From positions 1 through 64,000 of the forward strand of contig JAJEKB010000806.1 of assembly GCA_022393335.1 (NCBI GenBank): a stretch of DNA of 64,000 nt, read 5' to 3'. The translations under genes and the position numbers were made by a program. Position 1 is the stretch's first letter, and each line of letters begins with the position of its first letter. Shown piece by piece: positions 45,617 to 61,619 of this stretch. The stretch comes from Macrotrachela quadricornifera. Its lineage: Eukaryota > Rotifera > Eurotatoria > Philodinida > Philodinidae. Below the pieces are notes generated by a model. The model saw only the letters and a list, made by a program, of their open reading frames with translations, searched no databases and was not told the origin of the DNA.

Positions 45617-47450
45617 TTATTTAGATGTATTTTTTAGTTTAGGTCTTTCAAATGTTTGTTTTAAACCACCAGCATGTTCATGATGAAATTTAATATTTGA
45701 TTGTTTATCTGATGCCCATGGTGAATTATGTGCTGTTGTATCTTGATCAACTAAATGTGTATATTTTGTACGTCCAGCCATACCAAAATTTTTAACTTGC
45801 ATAACTTTTGGTAAAACTGTTTTATCAAAATGATCTTCTAATGTTGGTGCGCTATAATCTCGTTTATATATATCATCACTTTTATCCTAAATAAAAGAAA
45901 ATAATATATAAAATATAAGAAAAATAAATTCATACCATAAAGAATGCACCACGATGATAATATTTTTGTAAAAATTTATATTTCTGTTTTGGTGCTTTAT
46001 TTACAGTTTCTTTTGGATTTTTCTTTAATTCAGCTAGTCGTTCTTCTTCTGTCATATTATGCCAACGTTCAAGTTCTTGTTGTTCATGTTCACGTCTTGA
46101 AAAAAAAAGAAGAAATTCAAAATAATTTAGAATTTTTTGTATTTTTTTGGTACTTACTGATTACGTTCATCACGATCACGTTTTAATCGTTTAAGTTCAC
46201 GTAATTTCCATGCATCATAAGCAGCTTCACTATCTTCATCATCTGTATCAAAATCACATTGAATACCATCAGTTGTTTCTTTTTCTTTTAATTGTTCTTC
46301 TCGTCTTGCTGCTTCAATTATCTATTTAAAAGAAAACAAATTATTTGAAATTAAAAAAAAAATTTATTTTAATTTTACATCTCGTGTTCGTAATTTTTGT
46401 TCATGTTTAATACGTTTTTTTTCAATTTGTAATTGTAATTGATGTTTTTCTTCAGCTTCACGTTCAGCAACTGTACGACGATCATCTCTAGAAAAAAAAA
46501 TTTATTTCTTATTAAAAAGAAAATTTTTTTTTTGTATTGATTTACTTTCGAACAAAAATAGGTTTTAATCTTGGCATACCATCATCATCTTCTTCTTCAT
46601 CATCTTCCTCTTCACTTTCGGATTCTTCGGATGGTTCTATTTCTTCTTCTTCTGGTTCTTTTTCATCTTCAACTTGAAGTAATTCCTTTAAATAAAATTA
46701 TATGAATTAAAAAAAAAAAAAATTTTCTATATGTTTTTACTTCTTCTTTTTCTTTTGCTTTCATACGTAATCTTTGTCGACGACGTTCAACTTCTTCTTC
46801 ATCAAGTTCTTCATCATCATCAGATGATTCAATATCCATTTTAACACGATTATTTGATGTTTTATCATCTATATCCATTTTATCAACTTCATCTTCTACT
46901 TGTTCCTCTTCTTCTTCTTCGTCTTTTTCTTCATCTTCTGAACTTTGTAAAATTTCTGGATCAATAATTCGACGATGTCGATGAATTCTTAAAAGAATTT
47001 AAAAAAAATAAAATTTTAAATATTTATTTAGATATTAATTTACCGATTACGTTCATCATCATCTGTAGGAATTTCACGTGTTTGTAAACGACGAATACGA
47101 CGATCTTCTTGTTCAATACGACTAACTAAAACAAAAAAAAACAATTTTTATTTTTTATTTATTTTTTTATTTACCTGAAGGTGCTTTAATTTGTTCTTGT
47201 TCTTGCTCTTCTTCATCGTCATCATCATTTGCTTGTAAAGAATTGGCATAATCTGGTCTAAAGAAAAGGATTTCTTTCATAAAGAAACAAGAAAAAAAAA
47301 AAGAAATAGTTAATCTTACAATTTTCCAGCAACGTAACGATGAACTTTAACTTTTTGTGTAACTAATTGTCCTTTAGAATTTCGAACACTTATTGCACCA
47401 GCAGTAGAAAGTGATGGTGCTTTAAAAAAACCTTCATCGATATCGATCAT
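45617..47450 (-). CDS. MFAP1: MFAP1, spliceosome-associated protein
   Basis: Nine exons (47450-47320, 47257-47175, 47125-47044, 46987-46741, 46685-46546, 46487-46379, 46321-46158, 46095-45936, 45886-45617) total 1,386 nt, 461 residues; human MFAP1 has 439. The middle is Glu/Asp-rich with charged coiled coil ([19 protein letters not shown]). Family blocks are [61 protein letters not shown] and [20 protein letters not shown]. Despite its name, MFAP1 is a nuclear protein of the spliceosomal B complex (yeast relative Spp381). All introns are 45-65 bp or so. It is first in a run of five same-strand genes and faces crtW across 235 bp. Confidence 0.95.
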
Positions 47451-47685
47451 TTTAAGACCAGCTGATAGATATACTACACAAACTTATGCAAAATGGATGA
47501 TCAAACAAATAAAGAAATTACTTCATAGACGGTCATTGAAGGTTATCGAATCAGATATAAACATATCTAGATGACGCTAATTATCAATAGTAAATTCTTT
47601 TATTATCATTTTTTTGTTTTTAATATTATAAATATTGAGAAAAGATAAGATAAAACTGTTATATAATTTATAGTTTAAAATCTAA
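47451..47685. promoter_or_regulatory. Divergent promoter region between MFAP1 and crtW
   Basis: 235 bp separate two start codons pointing away from each other, so this stretch should hold both promoters. Next to MFAP1 is CTATCAG and next to crtW is TATAATTTATAG, each acceptor-like. No TATA box or other motif can be assigned firmly. Confidence 0.55.
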
Positions 47686-48697
47686 ATGAAAGGTGAAACA
47701 AATACTTTAGATAATAAATTACAATATATTCCACCCTCAAATGATTTTAAAGGTATAATAATTGCTTGTGGAATTCTTATTTTATTTATTCTATTTTGGT
47801 ATCATGCTTTATTTAAAATTAATTTAATAGAAACAAATTGGTTGGATATTATTGGAACATTTATTATTTTAGAATTTTTATATACAGGTTTATTTATTAC
47901 TTGTCATGATGCTATGCATGGTGCAGTTAGTTATCGCGTGAGTTTTTTTTATAAGAATTAAAATAACATAAGTTTCTCACAGATTTTTCATTTTGCCGAA
48001 ATCGAGAAATAAGGTTCAGACAGAATTCAATTAACTTATATTCGATATAGATTGATCTCTTATGTCTGTCCTTTTTAAAACAACTCTGAAAAAACAAATA
48101 TAAATAAGAAAGAATACAAATTTATTAATCGAATCAGTATTTTTCATGTTATTATAGTATCGACGATTAAATAATGTTATTGGTCATATTTGTATTTCTG
48201 CATATGCTTGGTTTGATTATCGTTATATGTATGAAAAACATTGGTGTCATCATAACCATACAGGTATTATTAATAATGATCCTGATTATCATAATGGTCA
48301 ATCAAAAGGATTTTTTTCTTGGTATACTCACTTTATGTGGGAATATATTTCTATAAAACAAATTAGTAAAATGTCTATATGGGTTACTATACTTTTATTA
48401 ATATTTTCTATTTCAATTAATAATATTATTCTTTATATGTTAATATGTGGATTATGTAGTTCATTACGTTTATTTTATTTTGGTACATATATTCCACATC
48501 AACCAAGAATAATTAATGGAAAATATGAAGAAATAATGTCATGGGAAAAATCTGGATCATCAAATGTTAATCGATTTATTAGTTTTTTATGTTGTTATCA
48601 TTTTGATTATCATTGGGAACATCATCGATGGCCATATGCACCTTGGTGGGATTTATGGAAATGTAAAGAAATGAAACGAAAAATGAATTATTTTTAA
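47686..48697 (+). CDS. crtW: Beta-carotene ketolase, bacterial CrtW type
   Basis: Two exons, 47686-47937 and 48158-48697, give 263 residues, typical of CrtW. Histidine boxes of the membrane di-iron fold are HDAMH (His74, His78), HWCHHNH and HWEHH. Other CrtW blocks: RLNNVIGHICISAYAWFDYR, RLFYFGTYIPHQPR, FLCCYHFDYHWEHHRWPYAP and PWW. Several hydrophobic segments span the membrane. The enzyme adds a 4-keto group to beta-ionone rings, making echinenone and canthaxanthin. The family is bacterial and animals lack it, so transfer is likely. One 220-bp intron with a GTGAGT donor has been gained or inserted, and the flanking host gene MFAP1 shows it sits in true nuclear DNA. Confidence 0.93.
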
Positions 48698-49315
48698 AAA
48701 TATACTATATTATAAAAAAAACATTTGTTAGGGCACTCTTTTGTTTGAGGCTAAAAATGTGAAATTCATGTATCTTCTTTAGTATCATTATACTAATATA
48801 AAACAACAAAAATGACGAAGCTCTTACAGATGATTGTTGCTCTCCAATGATAATAAATTGTCAATATATCGTTTTATCTTATTTCTTTCGCGTAAATCTT
48901 TTGTCTGAAGCGGTATTTCTTAATTCTCTTGTTGTTATTCGTGCATTATCTGTTTTCGCATTTATCATTAATCTAACTGATCAATACGGCTGTTCTATGT
49001 ATTCGTTTAATTTCACAACAACTCCTAAAAATGCTACTATATATCTTGATAGTATAAAACTCCAGAATCGCTTAGGTGCTGTTAAAGCAGATGTCAATTT
49101 TCTCGTTAATAGACTGCTATGCAAATGTACTTGTTGACCTTTAACCATGGTTGCTAATTTTAATATATAAGTTCCACAAAATGAGTACAAATTGAATGTA
49201 TAACAAGACCAATATGCTTGATTATAATTTTATTATAAAAAAATACACTTTATTTTATCACTAATGCATATTATTCAATGTTTGTTATTTGAAATAGATC
49301 TATTCTTATCTATTG
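48698..49315. other. Intergenic DNA, no gene seen
   Basis: Open frames exist on both strands at 48847-49190, but neither has family features or intron signals. Confidence 0.45.
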
Positions 49316-49816
49316 CTATTTATTTTTGTCTTTAGGAGATTCAATTAAAACGGTACCAAACCATGCTTTTTTTGGAAAGAGAATAATAAGTCGTCCAATA
49401 ACTATAAATAAAAGAAAAATGCCAAGACATACTGAAAATATTGTTCGATGACTTGTAGAAAACAATAGAAGAGCAAGAAATATTTCACTAAACAATAAAC
49501 CCCAATAGAGAAACCGACGAACGTGTACTATACCAGCTGTTAATGTCGGTGTATTATATTTTGATGGAATAGCAGCGAACATTAAACCAGTTATAACTAA
49601 AAGCCATGAATTCCACCAAAGAAGTACATGAGAAGTTAATGAAGTTATTTCTTCATCAGTTTTAAGAAGAAATGCAAGAAATAATGATGGATAAAGAAAG
49701 ATAAAAAGAATAAAACCAAGGTTTGAAGTAGCTTCAACGAATAAAAGAAGACGAATAGGTTTATCATTAACTAAACGAAGCTCTTTCATATCATCCAGTG
49801 AAGTTTGTCTTGCCAT
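49316..49816 (-). CDS. Small four-helix membrane protein, unknown family
   Basis: One exon, 166 residues. Four hydrophobic segments: about residues 22-50 (LLLFVEATSNLGFILFIFLY), 62-82 (HVLLWWNSWLLVITGLMFAA), 99-118 (FLYWGLLFSEIFLALLLF) and 124-147 (TIFSVCLGIFLLFIVIGRLI). Both ends are polar and likely cytosolic. No known family was recognised. An acceptor-like CATATTCAG lies 11 bp before the ATG. The clean frame with hydrophobic period supports a real gene. Confidence 0.65.
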   Translation of the reverse strand: MARQTSLDDMKELRLVNDKPIRLLLFVEATSNLGFILFIFLYPSLFLAFLLKTDEEITSLTSHVLLWWNSWLLVITGLMFAAIPSKYNTPTLTAGIVHVRRFLYWGLLFSEIFLALLLFSTSHRTIFSVCLGIFLLFIVIGRLIILFPKKAWFGTVLIESPKDKNK

Positions 49817-51345
49817 TAACTTTTAATCTGAATATGAAGAAAACTAAAGAAAAACATACATTTTATACTGTGATAAGAAATATTTGCTGTATATTCAAAT
49901 TAATCGACAACTTTATTGTATCATGAGCCTGAAAGAAAAGAAACTTTTGACATTTACTTCAAATAAATAAATATCTATCTTAGAAAAAGAAAAGAAAAGG
50001 TAATTACGCTGAGTGGCTAACCTTATGCTCAATCATAATTGACAAGAAAATCTAGTTAATGACATCTATCAAATAAATGAAATACATTAAGTTAAATCTA
50101 TTACTTGAACAAATCGTCCATTATCCTAATCACTGAAAGTATATCGAATTTATTGAAAGAAATATAGGAAATTTTCAGAAAATACATATATAAAGATGTG
50201 TTAAGGGTTGAATTAAATTAGCATAATGGTCAGCATTGTAAACTTTGAATGAATAAAAGAACTAGATGGTAGTCGAGTTTCATTTGACTACGAAATGCGG
50301 TATGAAGCTCGATTTCGATATTTTCGAATATTCATCATTATCGTATAATTGTGTGAGTTGACCTTGTTCGCTGTATCGGACTTACATTATTCTGATAAAA
50401 GAGTTTGTCTAGAGATGTTGAGAAAATCGTTTGTTTGAACAATTGTTTGGATCAATCAGCTATTAGAATTCGCAAAGAAATAGAAAAGCAGACATGGCGA
50501 AGTTCATTACTATGTTGCTGTTTTCATTTTAATTATCTTATAACACAAATTTCAAAATTCTGCTTTAGTTTTTGAATTCTAAGCAGAATTTTGCATTTCG
50601 AATAAGAATTTGTCAGGAAAGAAGTTTGTTTACAGTCAATTCATTGCCTAATATAGACACGTCTAAAAAATTCTGAATTCTGCTTGATAGGCATTCTGCA
50701 GCCTCTCACATATTTCAACTCAAAATTGAAAGCAAACCGGATCTCGAGATAAATTAAGATGTAAATCTCGTAGAAATTAAATTTTTAGACCAGAGCTCGG
50801 CCGGGACCATATCTGACGAGGGAATATATTCAGGTGTTCGAGTTCTTTATGGCTTATCTTTCGGCATTAGATAGATCTCAATGAGGTACGAAAAATCCCC
50901 AAAAGGACTTGTGTGCTCGCGGCTTTATTCCTGAGACATCGAGTTCTCGAGATACATAAAAAATGAGATAGGACAATATCTTGATTGGTTCGTAACTTTC
51001 TTATGAAGTGAGTAACTTTACTTTCGCTTTCGCATTCAGTGTTTAGATTACTGTCTTTTGTCTTGAATGTAATATTGAGATTGTTATCAAATCTTCAATA
51101 GGGGTCACTAGTCCTCAAAATAGATAATATCAACAATGAATTTGATGTTTTTCTATCTAAGGAAATGTAATCTATCTAATTTTTATCTTTTCTTACTATC
51201 ATATAATATTTTGAAAAAATATAATATTCTTGGTCATTGCTAAGCAGTTGTATATAAAAAATGGTTGTCAACAATCTGACAAACTGAATTCTTATAGAAA
51301 TAGTGTGTATTTGTGTAAAACATTCTTCAATTTCATCATCAAATA
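49817..51345. other. Intergenic DNA with a dispersed repeat and small stem-loop
   Basis: The block at about 50266-50330 (GTCGAGTTTCATTTGACTAC and on) is a diverged copy of 25189-25250. A 13-bp perfect stem (CAAAATTCTGCTT) lies at 50553-50593, and AATTCTGCTT recurs near 50675. No gene seen. Confidence 0.5.
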
Positions 51346-53854
51346 ATGTCAACAGGTAATATTCAAACAGAACGACTTGATAATTTACAAAGACTTGAAC
51401 TTGAATCAACAATTGGTTTTGAAGGTTATCATTTATTATAAAACTTTCAATATAATTATATACAGGATTTGTTTTATAATATAGGAAAAGTTCCTCATGG
51501 CCTTAAACTTCATCCAGATCGTATACATATGATATATCCATTAGGTTGTAATTTAGTTATTGAAAATTTACAAACTCGACAACAAGAATTTCTTCTTGGA
51601 CATAATAATAATATATCATGTTTAACAATTTCAAATAATGGAAAATATATAGCCTCAGGTCAAATGACATTTATGGGTTTTAAGGTAAATAAATAAAATG
51701 AATGTTTCTTAAAAACACTACATGATATAAAATAGGCTGATATTATTATTTGGGATTATACTAGTCGTGATCCATATGCACGACTCGTTTTACATAAAGT
51801 CAAAATAGAAGATCTTGTTTTTACTTGTTCAGACAGATTTCTTATTTCTTTGGGTGGACAAGATGATGGATCCATTGTAGTTTGGAATATTGAAACTAAA
51901 GAACCAGTATGTGGTAGTCCAGCTCAACATAAAAGTGCTGGTATTACATATTGTTTAGCTGCATCAAAAGAAGATGATTATCAATTTTATAGTGCTGGAA
52001 AGTGAGTTTGAAAATAAATAACTATTTTTAAAATATAAACTTAAAATTTTAGTGGTACACTTCGATTCTGGCAATTAGATGTAGCTAATCGAAAAATTCG
52101 ACCAACAGATATTAATACAGGTGTTATAAAACGGATTGTTAAATGTATGACTGTAAGCGTAGAAACATTTTTATTTAAAAAAAATATTTTTTTTTTGTAT
52201 ACAAAGGTTTCACTTGATGGTGCCTATCTTTATTGTGGTACAACAACTGGAGATATACTTATGATTTATATTCCAGCTACTCAATTTAAATCTATTGGTC
52301 CTGAAAAGAAAAAATATTCTATGGGTATTACAGCTATGCAAGCATTAGTAAATGGTGATTTATTAATTGGTACAGGTGAAGGCAAAGTTCATATAATAGA
52401 AAAAGAAACATTTAAATCATTAAAGTAAATTTTACTTTATAATTTATAACTAAATTTTATGTATCTAGATCTTTACAAGTTATGGGTGAAGTTACTTCTT
52501 TAGCATTAAGAGGTGAAGGACATATGGTATTAAAACTAGTTCCTTTTTTTTCATAAAATTTAAAAACTAAAAAATTTTATCTATATAGATTTTTATTGGT
52601 ACAGATCGTTCACATATTTATAAAGTAAATTATGCTGATTGGAAAATGGAATTAATTAATACATGTCATAATTCATCAATTAATGATATTGCTTTTCCAT
52701 TGTATGTATAAAATTAATTTTTAAAACTTAATTAACATATTTTATATAGTGGAACATCGGAATTATTTGGTACATGCAGTTATCAAGATATTCGGTAAGA
52801 AAAAAAATATACAAAAAACAAAATAAAGAAAATTTTTCTAAAATTAGTATTTGGCATGCACCAACTGGTAATGAATTATTACGAATTTTGCAAGCAAACA
52901 AAACATGTAATTCAATATGTTTTACTCGTGATGGAAAAATGATTATAAGGTATAAATAAAAACACGTGAAGATTTATTTTTTATATTTAAAAGAAAATTT
53001 TTTTTATGTATAGCGGATGGGATGATGGTCGTATTCGTGCATTTTTTCCTGAATCAGGTCGTGAAATGTTTACAATAAATGATGCACATAATCGTGGTGT
53101 AACAGCTGTTGCTATTACTAATGATTGTCGACGAATAATTAGTGGAGGTGGTGAAGGAATGATACGTATTTGGCAAATAAATGCTAATTCACGTGAACTT
53201 TTAGCAACAATGAAAGAACATAAAAATGCTGTTGTTTCTATTAGAATTAATAAATCAGATACAGAATGTGTTACTGCATCACTTGATGGTACTTGTATTA
53301 TTTGGAATATAAAGTAAATAAGAAAAATTTGTTTTTATAGAAAAAAAGAAAGACATCTCTCCTTTTCCTTCTTTTCTTAGACGTTTTGTACGTAATCAAG
53401 TTTTATTTGAAAATACTCTTTTTCAATGTGTCGCTTATCATCCAGAAGAATATCATATAATAACAGGTGGTACTGATAGAAAAATTGCCTATTGGGAAGC
53501 TACAAATGGTGCACAAATACGTGAATTAGAAGCATCCAAAAGTGGAACAATTAATGGACTTGATATTGATAGTATTGGTAATTATTTCGTTACAGTCAGT
53601 TCTGATAAATTAGTAAAAGTAAGAGAAAAATTTTCTCTCATTGAAAACAATGAACTTACTTTTCTTTTTTTATTTAAATTTAGTTATGGCGTTATAATGA
53701 AGGTGATGTACATAGTGTTGGTATTGGTCATGGTAGTGAAGTGAAAAAAGTTAAAATATGTCCAAATACACAACATATTGTAACTGTTAGTGCGGATGGA
53801 AGTATCTTTCGATGGAAATTTCCTAAATCAGCTGTTGAACGAACAAAATATTAG
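51346..53854 (+). CDS. CFAP52: CFAP52 (WDR16), ciliary WD40 protein
   Basis: Twelve exons (51346-51424, 51485-51684, 51736-52001, 52053-52152, 52207-52424, 52469-52526, 52589-52701, 52750-52794, 52848-52949, 53014-53313, 53381-53618, 53684-53854) total 1,890 nt, 629 residues; human has 620. Family blocks run the whole length: IGFEGKVPHGLKLHPD, HMIYPLGCNLVIENLQT, GQMTFMGFKADIIIWDY, FYSAGNGTLRFWQLD, GTTTGDILMIY, ALRGEGHMIFIGTD, GREMFTINDAHNRGVTAVAI, GGGEGMIRIWQI, ECVTASLDGTCIIWNI, LFQCVAYHPEEYHIITGGTDRKIAYWE. It folds as two beta-propellers and lies inside doublet microtubules of motile cilia, consistent with a ciliated rotifer. Introns are 44-66 bp. Confidence 0.95.
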
Positions 53855-54157
53855 AGAACAATTAGTTTTTATTTTAAATTATTTTTTTATTTTTATACCG
53901 CTTTTTTTTGAAATGTATAGGAATAAATAAAGAGTATTACGTGCCAAAAAAAATATTGCTTTAATATAAGATAGTAATAAAATCCTATTAAATCATCATT
54001 CAATCCGGCTGGAGTCGCATTATAATCTAATGTGTAAAATAAAACATTTAATGACAAATTTGAAAAACATCTTAAGATGTCATAACAATAAATAATTATC
54101 GGTATTTTGATTTTTTTTTATTTCGAAAACAGAAAAACAAATAATATGCTGAAATAT
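53855..54157. other. Convergent 3' region between CFAP52 and GRWD1
   Basis: About 300 bp hold both 3' ends. AATAAATAAAGAG after CFAP52 (about 53921-53933) may be its polyadenylation signal. Confidence 0.5.
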
Positions 54158-55985
54158 TTAAGCACTGATCGTTTTAAAGATGTTAAAACCGGATAAAGCC
54201 GTACTAATTAATACTCCAGGTATTTGTCTATGCCAATGAACTTCTTTTATATCTGTTTGACCCATATGAATGAAAAGTAATTGATCAGGTAAATTTTCTA
54301 CTTGATCAGTATTTGTCTTTATTTGTTCTTTCTTTTCTTCATCATCTTTTTCCACACCTAAATCCCATAATGTTATTTGATTATCAGCACCAGCTGCAGC
54401 AAATACACTTGAATCAGTATGATGCCATTGAATACTTGTTATTGATGAATGATGATGTTTAAATGATGCTATAGGTGTTTGTTTCTAAAAAGAAAAATCA
54501 TTAAAAAAAAATTTTTATATACGAAAATATTATTTCTTTACAGAAAATTGTCTTAAATCCCAAACTTTAATAAAACCATCATCACCACCAGATAAAATAA
54601 ATGGTTCATGTCTATTCCAACTAATAACATTAACATCAGATGTATGTGCATCAATTTCTGTTAACATACAAGCTTTTGATGGCATCGCACGAATATCCCA
54701 TACACGAATACTTCGATCAACACTACACGAAGTAAAAACCTTTAAATAGAAAAATTAATTTTTAATAAGAAATTTATTTATATTATTAATGCTTTTTGTT
54801 TTTCTTACACTCTGTTCATTAGGTGACCATTGAATATCTTCAACTGATGATGTATGACCAACATAAGGTCTTTGATCAACAGACCATTCTGTTTCATTCG
54901 GTTTCCATACATGAATATTTTTTGAACAATCACCTGTTGCTAACATTCCTAATATATAAAAAATTAAAAGAATTAAGTTTTTTTTCTTTTGATTAATTAA
55001 ATAAAATATTTATCAACCTGGTACAGTTGGTGCCCAATCCATAGCAAAACCTAAAATATAAATACTTCTTTTTTAATAAAAAGAATTACTAAAAGATAAA
55101 CTTTTTACCTTCATTCATATGTCCACTAAATGAAAATAATGGTTTAGGTGATTCTTGATTACGAACATAAGTAGCCATAACTGATGAATCATTAACAGCT
55201 TGAAGTAATCTACTTAAATCCCATATATGTACTTTGCCTGTATCAGACCATGTTGCAGCTACTTTACGATCATTAATAACTGTTGACTAAAAAAATACAA
55301 AAAAGATATATACGTATTTGTTTTATTTGATTATTTACTTACTCTTATTCGATTAACACCACCAAAATGTTTTAAAGAAACTGATTCAAATTCTGGTTTA
55401 GCATCTTCTTCTTCTTCTTCATCATCATCATCGTCATCTGATTCTGTATCTGATGATTTTTCCTAAATAAAAATATTGCAATTAAAAACCGAAAAGTTGA
55501 GCACAAAAACGAAATCAGCATTTATATATATGGTATTTATTTAGTCATCTTACTTTTAAAGTTTTAGTTAAATTTGACATCTTTACAACCATTACACTAT
55601 TTCGATCAGCTTTTTCTGCTTGCGTTCCACAAACAATAAATATTGTATGTGGATATTGATTTCTATCCATACCCAAGTTATCTGATAATACATCAAAACT
55701 TAAACATGGATCACCTAAAAAAAATTTTAATTGATAAAATTTTTTTTCATTACTTTTATACACATACTTGCCTGTTTGTGCTTCATGAAACATTTCATAT
55801 GCACTTTCTTCTCGAACAAGTTCTTCATCTTCATCTAATGGATCACCTGGTAGATAAACTTGTTGAGCTACATTATTATTTTCATTAGAAATCACATCTT
55901 CTGATTCCATATCTTCATATTCATCATTATTTTGAATTTTTTTTTCTAATTTTTTTTTCTTATTTTTTCCTTTAGGTTTAACCAT
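54158..55985 (-). CDS. GRWD1: GRWD1, glutamate-rich WD40 histone-binding / ribosome assembly factor
   Basis: About eight exons. The N-terminus is Lys-rich then acidic ([28 protein letters not shown]), followed by [26 protein letters not shown], an Asp/Glu tract ([20 protein letters not shown]) and [13 protein letters not shown] repeats follow: [103 protein letters not shown] and [12 protein letters not shown]. The end [17 protein letters not shown] is typical. GRWD1 (yeast Rrb1) escorts ribosomal protein L3 and binds histones. The PCYT2 stop lies 152 bp upstream on the same strand. Confidence 0.93.
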
Positions 55986-55997
55986 TGTTTAAGTGAT

Positions 55998-55999
55998 CT
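55998..55999 (-). promoter_or_regulatory. Acceptor-like AG upstream of GRWD1
   Basis: TTGGCTTTTAG ends 12 bp before the ATG, inside the 152-bp gap after PCYT2. Candidate trans-splice acceptor. Confidence 0.45.
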
Positions 56000-56137
56000 A
56001 AAAGCCAACAACACCATCAAATACAATACAAACATGTAAATTATGATAAGAAAAAAAGATAAATAGTTATGTTTTTTTTCTTATAAAAACATATGGATAA
56101 AATGTGATATACAAAAAAAAACAGAGGAAATAAGAAA

Positions 56138-60623
<4,486 letters not shown>

Positions 60624-61619
60624 TTACTGTCTTTTTGTTTTAATTGTCTGTTTTTCTTTTGAATAATCTACATAGGGTAATCCTAAATATAAGGTGATAC
60701 GTAAATGATCTTCCGGTTTGAACGGCTGCTTAGAAGATTGAGAATTGTTTGTTTGATGCTGTTGATATCTGATTGATAGGAAGCGCATAGCTTCGGCACA
60801 TACAATTCCTAAATGACAGTGAACAGCACCAAGTACATGCCACCATGCATGCAATTGTGGATTAAATCGATTAATAGTATTCATTTGTTCACATAGCTTT
60901 TGATCCAAAATCCAACATAGAAAAGCTGAAATTATTAAACCAACATACACTATCAGCATATACTTTATCTGATATACATGATGAGATGGTTGTCGATATA
61001 AATAAATCAATTTGGTCATGCCTCCTACTACCATCAAGCTAATGTGCGCTTGAAATATTAGTACAAATGTTTGTAAACTGTGTACGTAAGTCCACAAGAA
61101 TGCATAAAAAATCCCAAATATAAGTAATATGTCAATTGCAAATATTTTATTTTTTATCTGGTTGAATTTGTTCATTCTAAATAATATAAACCACCAAATA
61201 ATCATTGAGTAGACCATTGGGAGTTCATCTGCCATTTGGCCCAAATGTGTGAGAGTACCATGGAAATAAGCAGATCCAAGCCCAACAAATGCAAAACCCA
61301 AACTAGACAATAAAAATCGAGTTTCAATCTTGTTATTTAAACCTCGAATGAATAATATTGCGCCTAATATACACATAGAGAAGCTTGAAATGCAATTCCA
61401 AAATTCAGCAATATACTGGGTAACAACATAATTACGCTCACACCAATCGATTGAACTTGTGCTGGGTGACCAATAACCTATATTCGTGTCTAATTCAGGT
61501 TCAAAATGTTTAACATCCGATGGATTTTTATGACTGGTTACAATCGTTCGTGCGTCAATTAAAACGTTCCAAAATATAGTATTAGATAATATATGTAAAA
61601 CAAAAGTCGATGAACGCAT
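60624..61619 (-). CDS. Alkaline ceramidase (ACER/YPC1 family)
   Basis: One exon, 331 residues. Family blocks: GYWSPSTSSIDWCERNYVVT, YIAEFWNCISSFSM, GLGSAYFHGTLTHLGQMADELPM, LCWILDQKLCEQM and HAWWHVLGAVHCHLG. The His of YFHGTL and the two His of HAWWH are the expected zinc ligands, and the conserved Asp and Glu are present. Six or seven membrane segments follow. The enzyme cleaves ceramide to sphingosine and fatty acid in the ER or Golgi. The N-terminus is about 45 residues longer than in human ACER3 and starts with a hydrophobic stretch (VLHILSNTIFWNVLI), perhaps a signal or anchor. The C-terminal tail is polar. An intronless form in an intron-rich region hints at retroposition or intron loss. 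Confidence 0.93.
   Translation of the reverse strand: MRSSTFVLHILSNTIFWNVLIDARTIVTSHKNPSDVKHFEPELDTNIGYWSPSTSSIDWCERNYVVTQYIAEFWNCISSFSMCILGAILFIRGLNNKIETRFLLSSLGFAFVGLGSAYFHGTLTHLGQMADELPMVYSMIIWWFILFRMNKFNQIKNKIFAIDILLIFGIFYAFLWTYVHSLQTFVLIFQAHISLMVVGGMTKLIYLYRQPSHHVYQIKYMLIVYVGLIISAFLCWILDQKLCEQMNTINRFNPQLHAWWHVLGAVHCHLGIVCAEAMRFLSIRYQQHQTNNSQSSKQPFKPEDHLRITLYLGLPYVDYSKEKQTIKTKRQ

Noticed and set aside
48847..49190. Open frames on both strands between crtW and the membrane protein gene
   Set aside because: Mutually overlapping, no family features, no splice signals.
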